The notes under the pieces were generated by a model. The model did no database searches and was not told the origin of the DNA. It saw only the letters and a list, made by a program, of their open reading frames with translations. The translations under genes were made by a program, and so were the position numbers. A stretch of DNA of 64,000 nucleotides from Hypericum androsaemum (taxonomy: Eukaryota; Streptophyta; Magnoliopsida; Malpighiales; Hypericaceae), in the NCBI GenBank assembly GCA_963995505.1, contig OZ023181.1:2331487-2395486 (forward strand), written 5' to 3'. Positions 11,201 through 22,330 of the stretch are shown here, in pieces. The stretch's first letter is position 1; each line of letters starts with the position of its first letter.

Positions 11201-12097
11201 ATGTACGGAGAGAGCACGTTAGAAGCGGATTTGACCCTCCTCGAGTCGATTCGCAGGCAATTGCTGGGCGAAACGACGGCGTTCACCGAGGCGGTTACCA
11301 CTACAACGAGTTGTGGTGGTAATTACGGTTATGCCACTACGAGTAATAAGGTTTACCAGAGGAATACGAGCTTCAGCAGCTTGAACCCTTGCTTATCGGA
11401 GAGCTGGGGCGATCTCCCCCTGAGGATGGACGACTCCGAGGACATGTTCCTCTACGGCGTCCTCCGGGACGCCGTCAACGACGGCTGGGCCCCGCAGCCG
11501 GACCTCGCCTCCGCCGTCGTCGCGCCGGCGGAGAGCTTTGCAGCAGTCAAGCAGGAGGAGTGCTTTGCCGCCGTCAAGCAGGAGGAGTGCTTTGCCGCCG
11601 GGGAGGCTCCAAAGGCGGAGGGCGGGAAGGGGAGCGGGAAGCACTACCGGGGGGTGAGGAGGCGGCCGTGGGGGAAGTACGCTGCGGAGATTAGGGATCC
11701 GGCGAGGAACGGAGCAAGGGTGTGGCTAGGGACGTTCGAGACGGCGGAGGACGCCGCGGTGGCGTACGATCGGGCGGCGTACCGGATGCGGGGGTCCCGG
11801 GCGCTTCTCAACTTCCCGTTGAGGATCAACTCCGGCGAGCCCGACCCTGTCAGGATCACCTCTAACAAGAAGCGGCCGTCGCCGGCGTCACCGGTGAGCG
11901 GAGGCAGCTGCGTGACCAGCAGCAGCTTGTCGACAACTTCTTCGTTCGAGAGCGGCGCGTCTTCGTCGAGGAAGAGAAGGAAGAGCTCCGCCGGGGGATC
12001 TTCGTCGCCGGCGGTTTCGCAAGTGGATCATTTGATGAGTGGAGTCGGGTATCGATTGGCGTTAGGGACATGTGGCGAGAATCTATTGGCTAATTGA
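11201..12097 (+). CDS. Group IX ethylene-response factor (AP2/ERF transcription factor)
   Basis: This is an intact, intron-less 298-residue protein, a normal length for the family. The N-terminus ([18 protein letters not shown]) and the acidic block [11 protein letters not shown] are features of the ERF1A/ERF2 subgroup, whose members activate ethylene, jasmonate and defence genes by binding GCC-box DNA. One AP2/ERF domain spans about residues 148-207. It runs from [19 protein letters not shown] to [11 protein letters not shown] and has the Ala and Asp of the ERF rather than the DREB class. A basic RKRRK at 257-261 is a likely nuclear signal. Residues 112-130 contain a 9-residue tandem duplication that puts VKQE at 116-119 and 125-128. 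The coding region is much GC-richer than its surroundings. A TATA box and G-box lie upstream, and AATAAA follows at about 12107. The exact orthologue within group IX cannot be fixed. Confidence 0.95.
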   Translation: MYGESTLEADLTLLESIRRQLLGETTAFTEAVTTTTSCGGNYGYATTSNKVYQRNTSFSSLNPCLSESWGDLPLRMDDSEDMFLYGVLRDAVNDGWAPQPDLASAVVAPAESFAAVKQEECFAAVKQEECFAAGEAPKAEGGKGSGKHYRGVRRRPWGKYAAEIRDPARNGARVWLGTFETAEDAAVAYDRAAYRMRGSRALLNFPLRINSGEPDPVRITSNKKRPSPASPVSGGSCVTSSSLSTTSSFESGASSSRKRRKSSAGGSSSPAVSQVDHLMSGVGYRLALGTCGENLLAN

Positions 12098-12329
12098 GAC
12101 GAGGGAAATAAAAAGGCAAGAGGCGAAAAAAAGAGGAAAGATTTGAAGGGCATTCCTGCAATTCTGTTTATTTTTTTGGTCTAAATGAAAAATAAAAAAA
12201 GAGACGTTGAAGAATATTCTTTTTGGCTTGTTTGTAAATACGAGGACAGATTTTCAATTTCTTGACACGGCAGATTTTCTTGTTGTTGGCAAATCACCGT
12301 ATGACTGAAGAAGATTGAGATAAATGTTT

Positions 12330-14045
12330 TTTTAGTATTTTGTATTATGTAAAATAGATAATTTATACTATATATTATAAAAATATTTACTTTAGTTAGT
12401 ACTTTCTATTATGTGAAATAGACACTTAGGACTCTCTTTTTATATGATATTTGATTTTTGCTTATGTGGCAATTATAGAGATGGTACATTTGAAAATTAC
12501 AAATATACCCCCACACTACAAATTTAAAAAATTTAGCATTACAAATCCCAAAAAAAATACAGAACTAGTAAGAGGAACGACCGGTGGCCCACATCAGCAA
12601 TTCTTGGAACATAGAAGGACCAAAATATTCTCCTATTTTAACAGCTAGTGGAATTTTTTCTAAAATAGGCAAAATATATTTTTTCTAAATAGGTATAAAC
12701 ATATCATATTCATAAAATAAGTTAGAAGATTATTTAATATTAAAAAAATTGAAAAAGACGGCCTGCATCATTGCGTCTCCAGTGAAAACGCCTCCACTTG
12801 CTGTTCAGAAATTGAATATAGATAATATCAAATAAAAATATCAATAAGTGGCAGGCGTTCCTGCCACACTTTTATAAATAATTTATTTAATTTTTAATTT
12901 TGAACATATTATCGATACCAAATCTAATCATTGTATAATAAATTTATCTCAATAATAAATGATCTAAATTTATTGATATAGAATGATAACGATTAAATTC
13001 ATCGATAAATACTTGTCTCTACAAGCATTAGCCTAAAATAATATACATCGATAAATTTTATAGCTATATCTTAAATTTATCTCAAAATTAAATTATCTGA
13101 ATTTATCAATATATATTATATTAGTATAATGACAACCATTAAAATTCATCGATAGATATTTAGTATAATATAATATGTATCAAAAAATTCATATCATTCA
13201 GTATTGAGATAAATTTACGGGACAACGATTACATTTATAGATAAATATTATTTTAGACTGATGCGAGTAGAGATAAATATTTATCGATGAATTTAATCGT
13301 TGTCATTATTCTAATATAATATATATCAATAAATTTGATCATTTAATATTTGAATAAATTTATGATACAACGATTAAATTTATCAATAAATATTATTTTA
13401 AACTAACACGAGTAGAGAAGTATTTATCGACGAATTTAATCGTTCTCAATATATTAATATAATATATATGGATAAATTCGAATCACTCAGTGTTGAGATA
13501 AATTCGAATCACTCAGCAGCACCTGCCACTTATCGATATTTTTATGTTTTTATTTGGAGGCGCGTGCTCAAGGACGTCTCCTTTTTTTTATACCTATTTT
13601 GAGAAAATATTTAAGTTTTTTTTACCTATTTTAGAAAAAATCCCCAGCTCGTCGGCAACCTAACAATTTCACCCCTAAAAAAAACAATTCCAACAAACAT
13701 CATAAACTCGCAACTGCAAATTGATCACTAGATCATTAACTTAACAACTCGAAAAGGCTGCCGAATTACTCTCTTTTGTTCTGAGCCATAAGCGATACCA
13801 TCTCATGCATAAAATCGGAGAATCCCTGCAATGCACCGAACAATAGTGATCATTATTACTCGACAGATTATCTATTTGTGCCATATCAGCAAGTCGAATC
13901 CATGCCATCATTGTCGCGTCAACGAAAGTCGAACCTCATATAAGAAGAGGGTCCTAAGTGTCAATTTTACATAATATAGAGTATTCAAATGAATATTTTC
14001 ATAATACAGAATACAAAATGTCTATTTTCCATAATTTTATCCTAA
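12330..14045. mobile_element. MULE-like element with ~120-bp TIRs, host of a nested element
   Basis: About 12330-12450 (TTTTGTATTATGTAAAATAGA through GACACTTAGGACTCTC) is the reverse complement of about 13930-14045 (GAGGGTCCTAAGTGTCAATTTTACATAATA and onward). The arms are diverged. No transposase was found; the interior holds another inverted-repeat element at 12653-13641. Confidence 0.55.
12653..13641. mobile_element. Nested inverted-repeat element with internal palindromic array
   Basis: Perfect 17-bp terminal inverted repeats (ATTTTTTCTAAAATAGG at 12653-12669 and its complement at 13625-13641) are followed by subterminal copies of the same motif and by a further inverted match around GCAGGCG/CGCCTGC-type sequence. 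The interior (about 12890-13500) is an AT-rich array in which TTTATCGATGAATTTAATCG and its complement alternate at roughly 150-180 bp. No coding capacity was seen. Confidence 0.6.
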
Positions 14046-15740
14046 AAAGATTTAATAAACTAGTAGATTTCTTTACCTTAAAAAAACTTGTGGAATACCA
14101 ATAGTTAATCTAACTCGTAGAAAACTTCAAATTATTTAGTTTAACTATTACGAATGTAAATTAATTATTGTGAAAAATAAATTTGATTACCGATGATAGT
14201 TGGTTTAGATGTAGAAAAATTCGAATTTATTTTTGGAGATTTTTGGTTTAGGCCTTAAAATGTTACACTATCGTGAGAGTGATCCTGGTAATGCTCAACT
14301 AAATATTTAAACTTTCCAAAAAAATAAAAATAAATGTTTAAACTACAAGACTTGTAATAAGTTGCAATGTTCTAATTGGAAATCATTGCTTAATCTATAA
14401 CAATATTTTACTGGTTGGACTATAATTTCGGTACTCAATTAGATGATATATAATTAGTGAAACATCATAATGCATTATGTATTCAAGACCGAACAATTCA
14501 CATACCACATGCAATAAAAAGATTTGGTTATCAAGCCTATCGCATTTGAACGACGGATGAGCTGCGACCTTACACGACCGGACGGCCACAATCGCACGTG
14601 CACGAGTAAACGACAGGACTCAGGTGTGCCGTTCTACGAGCCTAACCCTTGAGGAAACTTATCTCTGTTCAAATATCTTCACCTCTGACATTAAAATGTT
14701 GACTTTGACTTTTATGGTCGACCCTTCCAAAAGATGCCCCCCCCCTAAAAATGGCCATCCCCTCCTTGAGGCAATTAATAGTTGATAACATTTTTAATGA
14801 GGCTGAGGTGGTTTCATGTGTTATTGGTCAAAGGTTGACCGGCGACCAAAAAGAATGATCTGACTTTGGCTCTTCCCCTCCTCAGGCTGAGGACACAAGT
14901 GAATTACAAATTGCAGTGTTTGAAAAATCTCTTTTAAGTTAAAGAGATTTGAGTTCATACCATGTGGACGGACCAACAAATTTTAAGTCATAGGGGTGAA
15001 ATATATTAATATATTGAGATATTTATGGTAAGTGAGATATAAATATAGTTATGTGTTGTTTATCATTTAAAACATATAGTTCTAGATACTAATAATTAGA
15101 TTAGTTAATCACAAATATTGTCATACTTTCTTCATATTTTGACAATGGTCTATTGATCTTCTTTCTATAAATATTGAAAAAATATCATTTGTCATTATAT
15201 CTAACAAAAGCTAATACTTGAAAAGAAGCTGAAATATAGTAACTGCAATAAAATTAGAGATTGTATAAAAGACTTGTTTTGTAAATCTTTTTTTATATCA
15301 GTACTTGTTTTGTACATCTTCAATGTAAACATTGTTTTGTAAGCCAATTTTATAGCAAACATGTAATTTTAGTAGGACAAATGTTTTATCTAATAAGTAT
15401 AACTGTTTTTCTGAGATGTCTAATAAGTATAATATTTGTCATCTTATTTTTGTTGTTGCGGATCCTTTCGTGCAGATCAATGAACAGCTCATCTCCTGAC
15501 ACAAGTGGCAGTATTACTATTAACCACAAGAAGGTTGGAGGGCCAAGCCGCAGTACCATAACTGATAGACCCGTCACGCTTAACTCTTATTCAAGACACT
15601 TCATTCACAGGTAGGCCAGCCGAAACCCGGCATGGTTGTTGGATCACTAGCTTAAAGATTCTACGGAAAACACGAGCATCGGAAGGTGGGTTTTGAGCAG
15701 AAGGCAGCGGTGACAGCAATATGGTCCGTGACCACCGATC
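14046..15740. other. Intergenic between ERF and UCH3; W-box cluster at 14697-14845
   Basis: No gene was recognised. Several TTGAC W-box cores in both orientations (TTGACTTTGACTTT near 14699, GGTCAAAGGTTGACC near 14827) sit close together. They are far from both neighbouring start codons, so a regulatory role is uncertain. The rest is AT-rich. Confidence 0.35.
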
Positions 15741-18035
15741 TCAAAATGCACTGTCGGCTTTCTTCGAAATGGAAATCACGTTGAAGTTGAGGGAGTCGGG
15801 ATTCTTTTGGATCATGCTCTTTATGACTCTCGCAGCATCCTGAAGTGGAGTCACAATGTGATCAGATAGACAAGTAGTGAATGTCAGATTGATGTACTAA
15901 TCTGATACTAGACCAGCTCAGTAGGAAAAGAAATGTATGTAAACCCCAATGACCGAATCACTGGACTCGCCCTTGGATCGACAAGGTCCATCTCTGGTGT
16001 ATGGTAATTATCCACTCAAGACATTTTCATAAACAGAACTTTGCTCAATTAATTTCCTTACTATTCTTCATACCAGAAAGTTTCACTGACCAATGAACAA
16101 ACATAACCTTTTTTCATTTTCATCTTACGCATAAAAAGCCTGCAGCGAAGAAAACAAAATGGAAGTCAACATTCACCTGCAACAATCGCTCCGGCGACGA
16201 TGTACCATGACATATTGGTCCAGATTTACTTCCATCGAGCTCAAATAGTTGTCCTGCACACAGTGTAATCAGGAATCAGCACTAAAGTAACATTGCCACC
16301 TACAGGGAAATCATTCAGATCCACAATTTCCAACAGTAAGGATACTTCACAATAGGCATTAGACCTACCTTCCACACATGCAAAGCAGACAAAGTGAGCA
16401 TCCACATTATCCGAAGCCTGCATAGGTAGAGATCTCAGGGAAAAAAACACCATCTTGACAACCACAAAAAGATGTCCTCACTAAAAAAAATCTGTAAACT
16501 TCGTCAAGTGAAAATGGGGGAGGCTCCCCTTAAAAAAGAATGAAGGAAAAGTACTTGCCTCTGTCTCACCAGCTGTGGCCGCTACAGAGTGAGCAACTTC
16601 CATTTCTCCATCACTCTCAAGAAATGCCGCACGCTAGGCAAAATAAGAAAGATCAGAGAGGGTTTCGAAACCACGGAAAACAACATAAATATACTTTTCC
16701 GTATGAAAGTTTAAGTGAGCCCCATAAATTGATTAGGGGGTAAAGATGAAAAAAGAGAGATAAATACCTGCAGTGGATCCATATTCTTGGTGGATTTGAA
16801 GAACTTATCCAGAAATGACCCATCTTCTGAAACAAGTTAACAATCAAGATCAGTGAAAATTCACGTGCCTCTTCACTGTTAGAGACTAGAGAGGACGATC
16901 TTCTGGTTGTGTTTTGGTTTTTGAACATAGAGACTAGCACAAAGTACAATTCATCAAAACCAACTAGTGCCATCTCATCTCAAATACATATCTATATATG
17001 CTACATGATAGGCTCATTTGGAGGAGAACATTCAGTGTTCATTATCAGATATTCAAAGAACCAACTATAAGAACCCCTCCCAAAACTACTAGTATTAACG
17101 TTGTTGACTTCACCTCCTCGAAGTTTTCTTTGATTCACGAAAACCATTTATGTAAGAGCAGGGAAGTACAGGGAGTTCATAATTACACTGGTTAGTACTG
17201 TTTTGAAACCCAGGGTGTAAACACCTCAATTGTGCATGTCATCATATGAGACATCATATTTAATAATAAGAAAAACAAGATCCAGATCAACTTACGAAGG
17301 TTGATCTCAGAGGTGATGTTCCCAATGGCATGAAGAAGCCCTATCGTTCCACAGGCGTTACCGACAGTTTGTTTCATGAAATAGACATTACTGTTGGAAT
17401 CCTGCTAAAAAACATAGATGAAAATAAGTGAATTGGACAGGCAAGATGCATTACGAAACACATGACCAACACTTCATTTCACTCACTTTTGTCACACCTT
17501 CATCTTCCTGCTTCAACCTCTCTGCCTCCGTCTATAATCAAACCAAAACACGCAATCATAAGTAATCCCGAGTTTGATCTCACAACCACCATCAAGGAGC
17601 TAAACAGAAGTAGAACCGTTACTATAGATCACAGATCACAAACCTGCGCGGTAATGGGATAGAGAAACAGAACAGCAAGCACAGGCTTAGGAACCATTTC
17701 GAGCAATTCCTCGTCCAACCCGTAGACATCATAACACTCTGCCTCATCAACGGGTAGGCCTAGCCCCCAAAGAAACTGCAATTTCCACAAATACCCACTT
17801 AAGAAATTACCCGAATTGAAGCAAAAAGAAGCCACCTTTGCAAAGACCCAACAAAACCAAGAACACGAGAACCCGAGATCAAAACAAAAGGAACAATCTT
17901 GAGGACTATACAAGTTGCAACTAGCTAAACCCAGATAAAGAAATGGAGAAAGGGAAATACCTGGTTCATGACGTCAGGGTTTGCTTCAAGAGGAAGCCAC
18001 CTCTTGGCTGAAGCACTTTCATCTACCGTTGCCAT
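15741..18035 (-). CDS. UCH3: Ubiquitin carboxyl-terminal hydrolase 3 (UCH family), nine exons
   Basis: Nine exons read on the minus strand: 18035-17961, 17775-17644, 17531-17487, 17404-17296, 16826-16768, 16633-16559, 16417-16369, 16253-16177 and 15839-15741. They join in frame to 720 bp, giving 239 residues against 234 for Arabidopsis UCH3 as I recall it. The product is a cysteine protease that removes small adducts from the ubiquitin C-terminus. The N-terminus reads [16 protein letters not shown] and the active site [18 protein letters not shown]. The catalytic triad is Cys102, His173 (DAHFVCF) and Asp188 (ELDGSK), with Gln96 for the oxyanion hole. The C-terminus ends [16 protein letters not shown] plus a short tail. 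All introns are GT-AG except intron 6, which starts with GC (GAG|GCAAGT). Exon 4 has a tandem TAGCAG acceptor, so Gln85 may be optional. All key residues are intact. Confidence 0.95.
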
Positions 18036-18091
18036 TGGAAGTGTGGTTTCCTTTGTACAACGAAATGAGGGTTATAGTGGGGTATAATAGA

Positions 18092-18100
18092 TTAGGGTTT
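18092..18100 (-). promoter_or_regulatory. Telo-box (AAACCCTAA) near the UCH3 start
   Basis: AAACCCTAA on the minus strand lies about 57 bp upstream of the UCH3 ATG. Telo-boxes are common in leaders and promoters of plant housekeeping and growth genes. A role here is inferred. Confidence 0.45.
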
Positions 18101-18249
18101 TTTTTCTCTGAGATTCTGGATGGGAAGAAGGGAAGTGGGTTTTGTGCGCTGTCTAGGGAAGAGTGGCTTTGGGTTGCAGCTCCTTGTTATAGGTTTTGGC
18201 TTCTGGGTTTGCGGCCCTGGAAAAGTGCAGTTTGTATGGGCAAATTAGG

Positions 18250-19280
18250 TCCGGTATTTATTGAATTAAATTTTCTTAAATTTGATATTTACCAAAATTA
18301 TCAAAAAAATTATAATGTATTTTTACATTTAATTCATAGCTACAAATATAATTTTAATTAACACAAATTCAAACCTAACAAGTACAAGTACATCAATTCT
18401 TGTTAGTATAAAACCTATCTGGATAATCAACTTTTTGACTAAGTCAAGAAATTTTAGTAAATTATTTATAATTTTGGATTATATATTTACTAATATATTT
18501 GTTAATTATTATTTTGATAAATTCAATATATTCCAAAAAATATCAGAATTTATCAAAATTTACCGAATTTTTTATAAAATCTACCAAATTGATTACCAGA
18601 TATTAATTTACCGATCCTGAATACTAACTACCAAAACTTTTACCGAATATAATGAACTCCAATTACCATGTGCTCATCCTATGCACAATCCTCCACTTGT
18701 CATTCTCTCTCTCTTTTTTTATCTTCCTCTTATTTTGGAACCACCGTCTTTGGTAACTTATCTAAAAAATTCGATTAGATTTAAAAAGACAATAGAGTTC
18801 TTTTTGCAACTCCATCATGAATCATAACAAAATTGACGTTTTCGAACTATGTTTGTAGCCCAATATAGACTCCAGAAATATAAATAAGATATGCATAAGT
18901 AAAAGATTCAACAACAGGAAAAAATTGATTGAATAAATGAATTTCCGATCATTTGACAATCACAGATGTGTAAAATTCCCCAGAGTGGAATGCAGATATG
19001 TATGTATATAATGAGAAAGTAAATTATTTCCAGTTTTATCAGATGTTCCTGAACAGACAGGAAAAAGTAATTTCTTTAAGGTTAAATAAAAAATGATCCT
19101 CCTAATATGTAAATTTGACAAGGCTACGCGGTGTTAATAGCCTAAAGCTCCTCAGATGACAAGTCAACTAGCTTATCATCGTCATCAGGTTAATTTCTCG
19201 AGCAATCTTAAGAGCCTTTGCATGAGCTTCACCAACAGCAACTGAATCATTTGCAAAGCCTGTAGCAGAAGACAACTACA
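18250..19280. repeat. Segmental-duplication block, left copy
   Basis: AT-rich sequence sharing ordered blocks with 44700-45380, for example TCAACTTTTTGACTAAGTCA, ATAAGATATGCATAAGTAAAA and GGTGTTAATAGCCTAAAGCT. At its right end a minus-strand string (about 19180-19275) reads FANDSVAVGEAHAKALKIAR. The right copy has a cleaner version of this peptide (see 45280-45375). It is probably the last exon of a degraded gene of unknown family. Confidence 0.6.
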
Positions 19281-20150
19281 TTATTAAATTTGTAAAGTGA
19301 CACTTGTATACTGTGCCACTCGTATACATTGCTATACTTGGACAATGATATATTATAATTGGAAATATAATCTTGATTATATGATGTTCTTAATTATAGA
19401 AAAATATCATGATTCTATAATATATTTTCTTATTGTATAAAGAGAAATCACCTTGATTATAGAGAATATTTTAGGTAAAGTAAGTTTAGAAGTCTCATAA
19501 TTTTAAGTAACATTTTTTTATTGAATAAAGATGTCATTAAATAAAATAATAAATGCTTTGCAAAAATATTAATGACATTCGTATTCTCAACATGCCTATG
19601 TATATTGTGCGCTTGGATCTCAATCGTCAAATCAAAGAGACAGGCACATTCTCCTAATCAACGACCTTGATCTCAATCTAGATGATGCTGCTTACCATAC
19701 AAAGAGCATAGTATACCATGTGATACTTGTATGTCCATATGAAATGATACGGATATACCATGTGACACATGTATGTCCACGTGAAGTGACACTGATATAC
19801 CATGTGAAGTGATACTTGTATATTGTGTCACTTGAATAAACTGTTATACCGTGACAATGATATATCATAATTAAAAATATTATTGTGATTAAATAATATC
19901 TTTAATTATAGATAAGTCTCCAGAATATATATTTTTATTGTATAAAGAGAAATCTCATTGATTATAAAGAATATTTTAGGTAACATAATTTTAGAAGTCT
20001 CATAATTTTAGATAACATTTTCTTATTGAATAAAAATATTGTTAAGAAAAATAATAAATGCTTTACCGAGACATTAATGACATGCGCATTCCCAACGTAC
20101 CTCTGTAAATTGTGTGCGTGGGTCTCAACCGTCGGATTAAAGAGACATGC

Positions 20151-21167
20151 TGATACGAACTCCGTCAATGATGCACGAGACCCGTCCACGAAGCGTTGAA
20201 ATCCCAGATCGTTCTAGATCAGTTCGTGATGGAGATCTCGACCCGATGCTCACAACCAAACAAAAACCTTGGTATTACGACCGCGACCCGCTGTTTGAGT
20301 TGAAACAAAGAACCTTGATATGTCGATGACACCACAAACGGTGATGAAGATCCGCTTGATAAGTCGATGGTGAACTCGACGGAATCCCTCCGTTGTGTTC
20401 GAACAGTTCCGAAGAACCAAGAGAGCAAAGCCCACGTTTTTCAATCAATAATGGTCCCTTTTCTCATTGCATAAGCCTCTATAAATAGGCTCAATATTAC
20501 AAAGAGATTCCAAATCAAACAACTCCTAAAAATCTGGCTGGAAAGGGAAACTAAAAAGGAAACAAATCTCTGCCTTTTAGGAAGGCTACAAACGTGACAA
20601 ACAAGCTAAATAAGCCAAGAGTTGTTGGAATATAACTTCCTAATCAAAACTAATGGCTGAAATAAACTTCCTAAATAGAATGCCCAAATCAGAGAGAATG
20701 AATCTTCAAGATCTTTGCTGCTGAAAGGACCTTCTAGAACTTGTATTAAGGTCATAAACTCAGCTGAATTTCGTGGCTCTTGGTCCATGGACTTTAATAA
20801 ATTTGCTTGGGCCCAACTCTCCGATGTAAGCTTGGAAATCAGCCCATTAAGTTGGAATATAACTTCCTAATCAAAACTAATGGCTGAAATAAACTTCCTA
20901 AATAGAATGCCCAAATCAGAGAGAATGAATCTTCAAGATCTTTGCTGCTGAAAGGACCTTCTAGAACTTATATTAAGGTCATAAACTCAGCTGAATTTCG
21001 TGGCTCTTGGTCCATGGACTTTAATAAATTTGCTTGGGCCCAACTCTCCGATGTAAGCTTGGAAATCAGCCCATTAAGTTGTGACTTGAAGCGCTTTGTC
21101 CGTGCTCTCTCACTTGGTCAGATTGGCACTTGAAATCATCATATGAGTGCTTCTCATATTCATATCA
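20151..21167 (-). repeat. 3' LTR, enlarged by a 227-bp tandem duplication
   Basis: This LTR is 1017 bp against 790 bp for its partner. The whole difference is one tandem copy of a 227-bp block; the starts of the two copies (GGAATATAACTTCC) lie at 20627 and 20854. The two copies are nearly identical, so the duplication happened after insertion. Confidence 0.9.
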
Positions 21168-21751
21168 TTCCCCTCCTCTTGAAAGGGATTTGTCCGCAAA
21201 TCCTCGCATATGTCATAGTGCCACAAATTAACAACCATGCTGGAACAAGGTTGAGTCTTCGAACGGCGTGGTTGCACTTGATACCTTCCTCTCCAACAAA
21301 ATAGATACTTTGAACATAAATAATCTGATATCATCTCCAAATCAAAAGTTAAAGACTCTCTTTTTCGAATAAGCCTTTCACCAATCTTCAAAGCATTCCA
21401 CAAGTTGATCGATGCTGATCCTCCAACATATTCAAACTTGTCAACTCCCAAGAAGTCTATATGCTCAACATATTCAACATGAAAATCTGGATATATGTAA
21501 GATATGGGCTGAACCTCTTCCTTCTCAACCACAACAACAAATTCTTCATGATCACCATCAATTGGAGTTATACACTTCTTCATGTGAACAACATTATTTT
21601 CCACAGATGATTCATCAAATAAATCCCTTAAGTAAAGTAGTGACATTGTATGCTCATCAAAGCAATCTCCATCAAATAAGTCAATAGAATATTCACCAAA
21701 CTCCTCCCATGTCAAAGCATCTTCAAGAACTTCAAAAGAAGAAGCTTTCAT
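21110..21751 (-). CDS. Second ORF of the non-autonomous LTR element
   Basis: 213 residues, very acidic in the middle (EEFVVVVEKEEVQP). Near the end CEDLRTNPFQEEGNDMNM resembles the final residues of plant gypsy polyproteins, which end in DLRxNPFxEGGND-type strings. The ORF runs across the polypurine tract and stops inside the LTR. It is probably a remnant of the pol 3' end fused to filler sequence. No catalytic motif is present. Confidence 0.45.
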   Translation of the reverse strand: MKASSFEVLEDALTWEEFGEYSIDLFDGDCFDEHTMSLLYLRDLFDESSVENNVVHMKKCITPIDGDHEEFVVVVEKEEVQPISYIYPDFHVEYVEHIDFLGVDKFEYVGGSASINLWNALKIGERLIRKRESLTFDLEMISDYLCSKYLFCWRGRYQVQPRRSKTQPCSSMVVNLWHYDICEDLRTNPFQEEGNDMNMRSTHMMISSANLTK

Positions 21752-22158
21752 ATCAACTTCAGAACCACATACTCAATGTCGCACTTAGCTTGAATGATCT
21801 TCTCTCGTTGCACTTCACTAACTTCTCTTGTATGCAAGTCAATTTTCCTTGCCAATAACATAAGTTTCTCCCAGCTGTCTTCATCATCCCATGCTGTAAC
21901 TCGATGAGTGCTATCACCTCTCACCCCAATCTTCCTTTGTTGAGCTCTTGTATCCTTGCATACTTTAGGAACAACGTCTACCCGCTTCGAAAGTTTACTC
22001 TCTATACGGTCTATCCGTCTGTGAAACTTATTGATCTCCCCACTCACCATGCATATCATCTCACTCATCACAGCCTCCATAAAATTTTGTGGATCAGCCA
22101 ATGACTCATCACCTTCAAAGTTTCTTCTTGAGTAATCGTAGGACATGTTCTTGCACAT
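21748..22158 (-). CDS. Small ORF of the non-autonomous LTR element (gag-like?)
   Basis: 136 residues starting MCKNMSYDYSRRNFEGDES, with a charged helical stretch (RRIDRIESKLSKRVD). It could be the degenerate N-terminal part of a gypsy gag protein; no zinc knuckle or capsid motif is visible. Its stop overlaps the next ORF's start as ATGA. Function unknown. Confidence 0.45.
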   Translation of the reverse strand: MCKNMSYDYSRRNFEGDESLADPQNFMEAVMSEMICMVSGEINKFHRRIDRIESKLSKRVDVVPKVCKDTRAQQRKIGVRGDSTHRVTAWDDEDSWEKLMLLARKIDLHTREVSEVQREKIIQAKCDIEYVVLKLI

Positions 22159-22330
22159 TCTCTTTTTTTTCTTTCCACTTTTTTTTTCAGATTTTTCTCT
22201 CTTTTTTTTTGATTTTTTTTTCTTTCTCCAACTCAGAATACAATAAGAACAACTAACTGAAAACTAATGATAAAAACGAAATTTAAAAGATAGATAGAAC
22301 TGAAATAGAAGTCTAAGCTCTGATACCAAA

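Noticed and set aside
10924..11301. 125-residue minus-strand open frame with hydrophobic stretches overlapping the ERF start
   Set aside because: It covers the ERF TATA box, leader and first codons in antisense; its hydrophobic look comes from A-rich leader read backwards.
14697..14845. W-box cluster as a promoter of a missed gene
   Set aside because: No start codon, exon or coding frame of note follows on either strand within a plausible distance.
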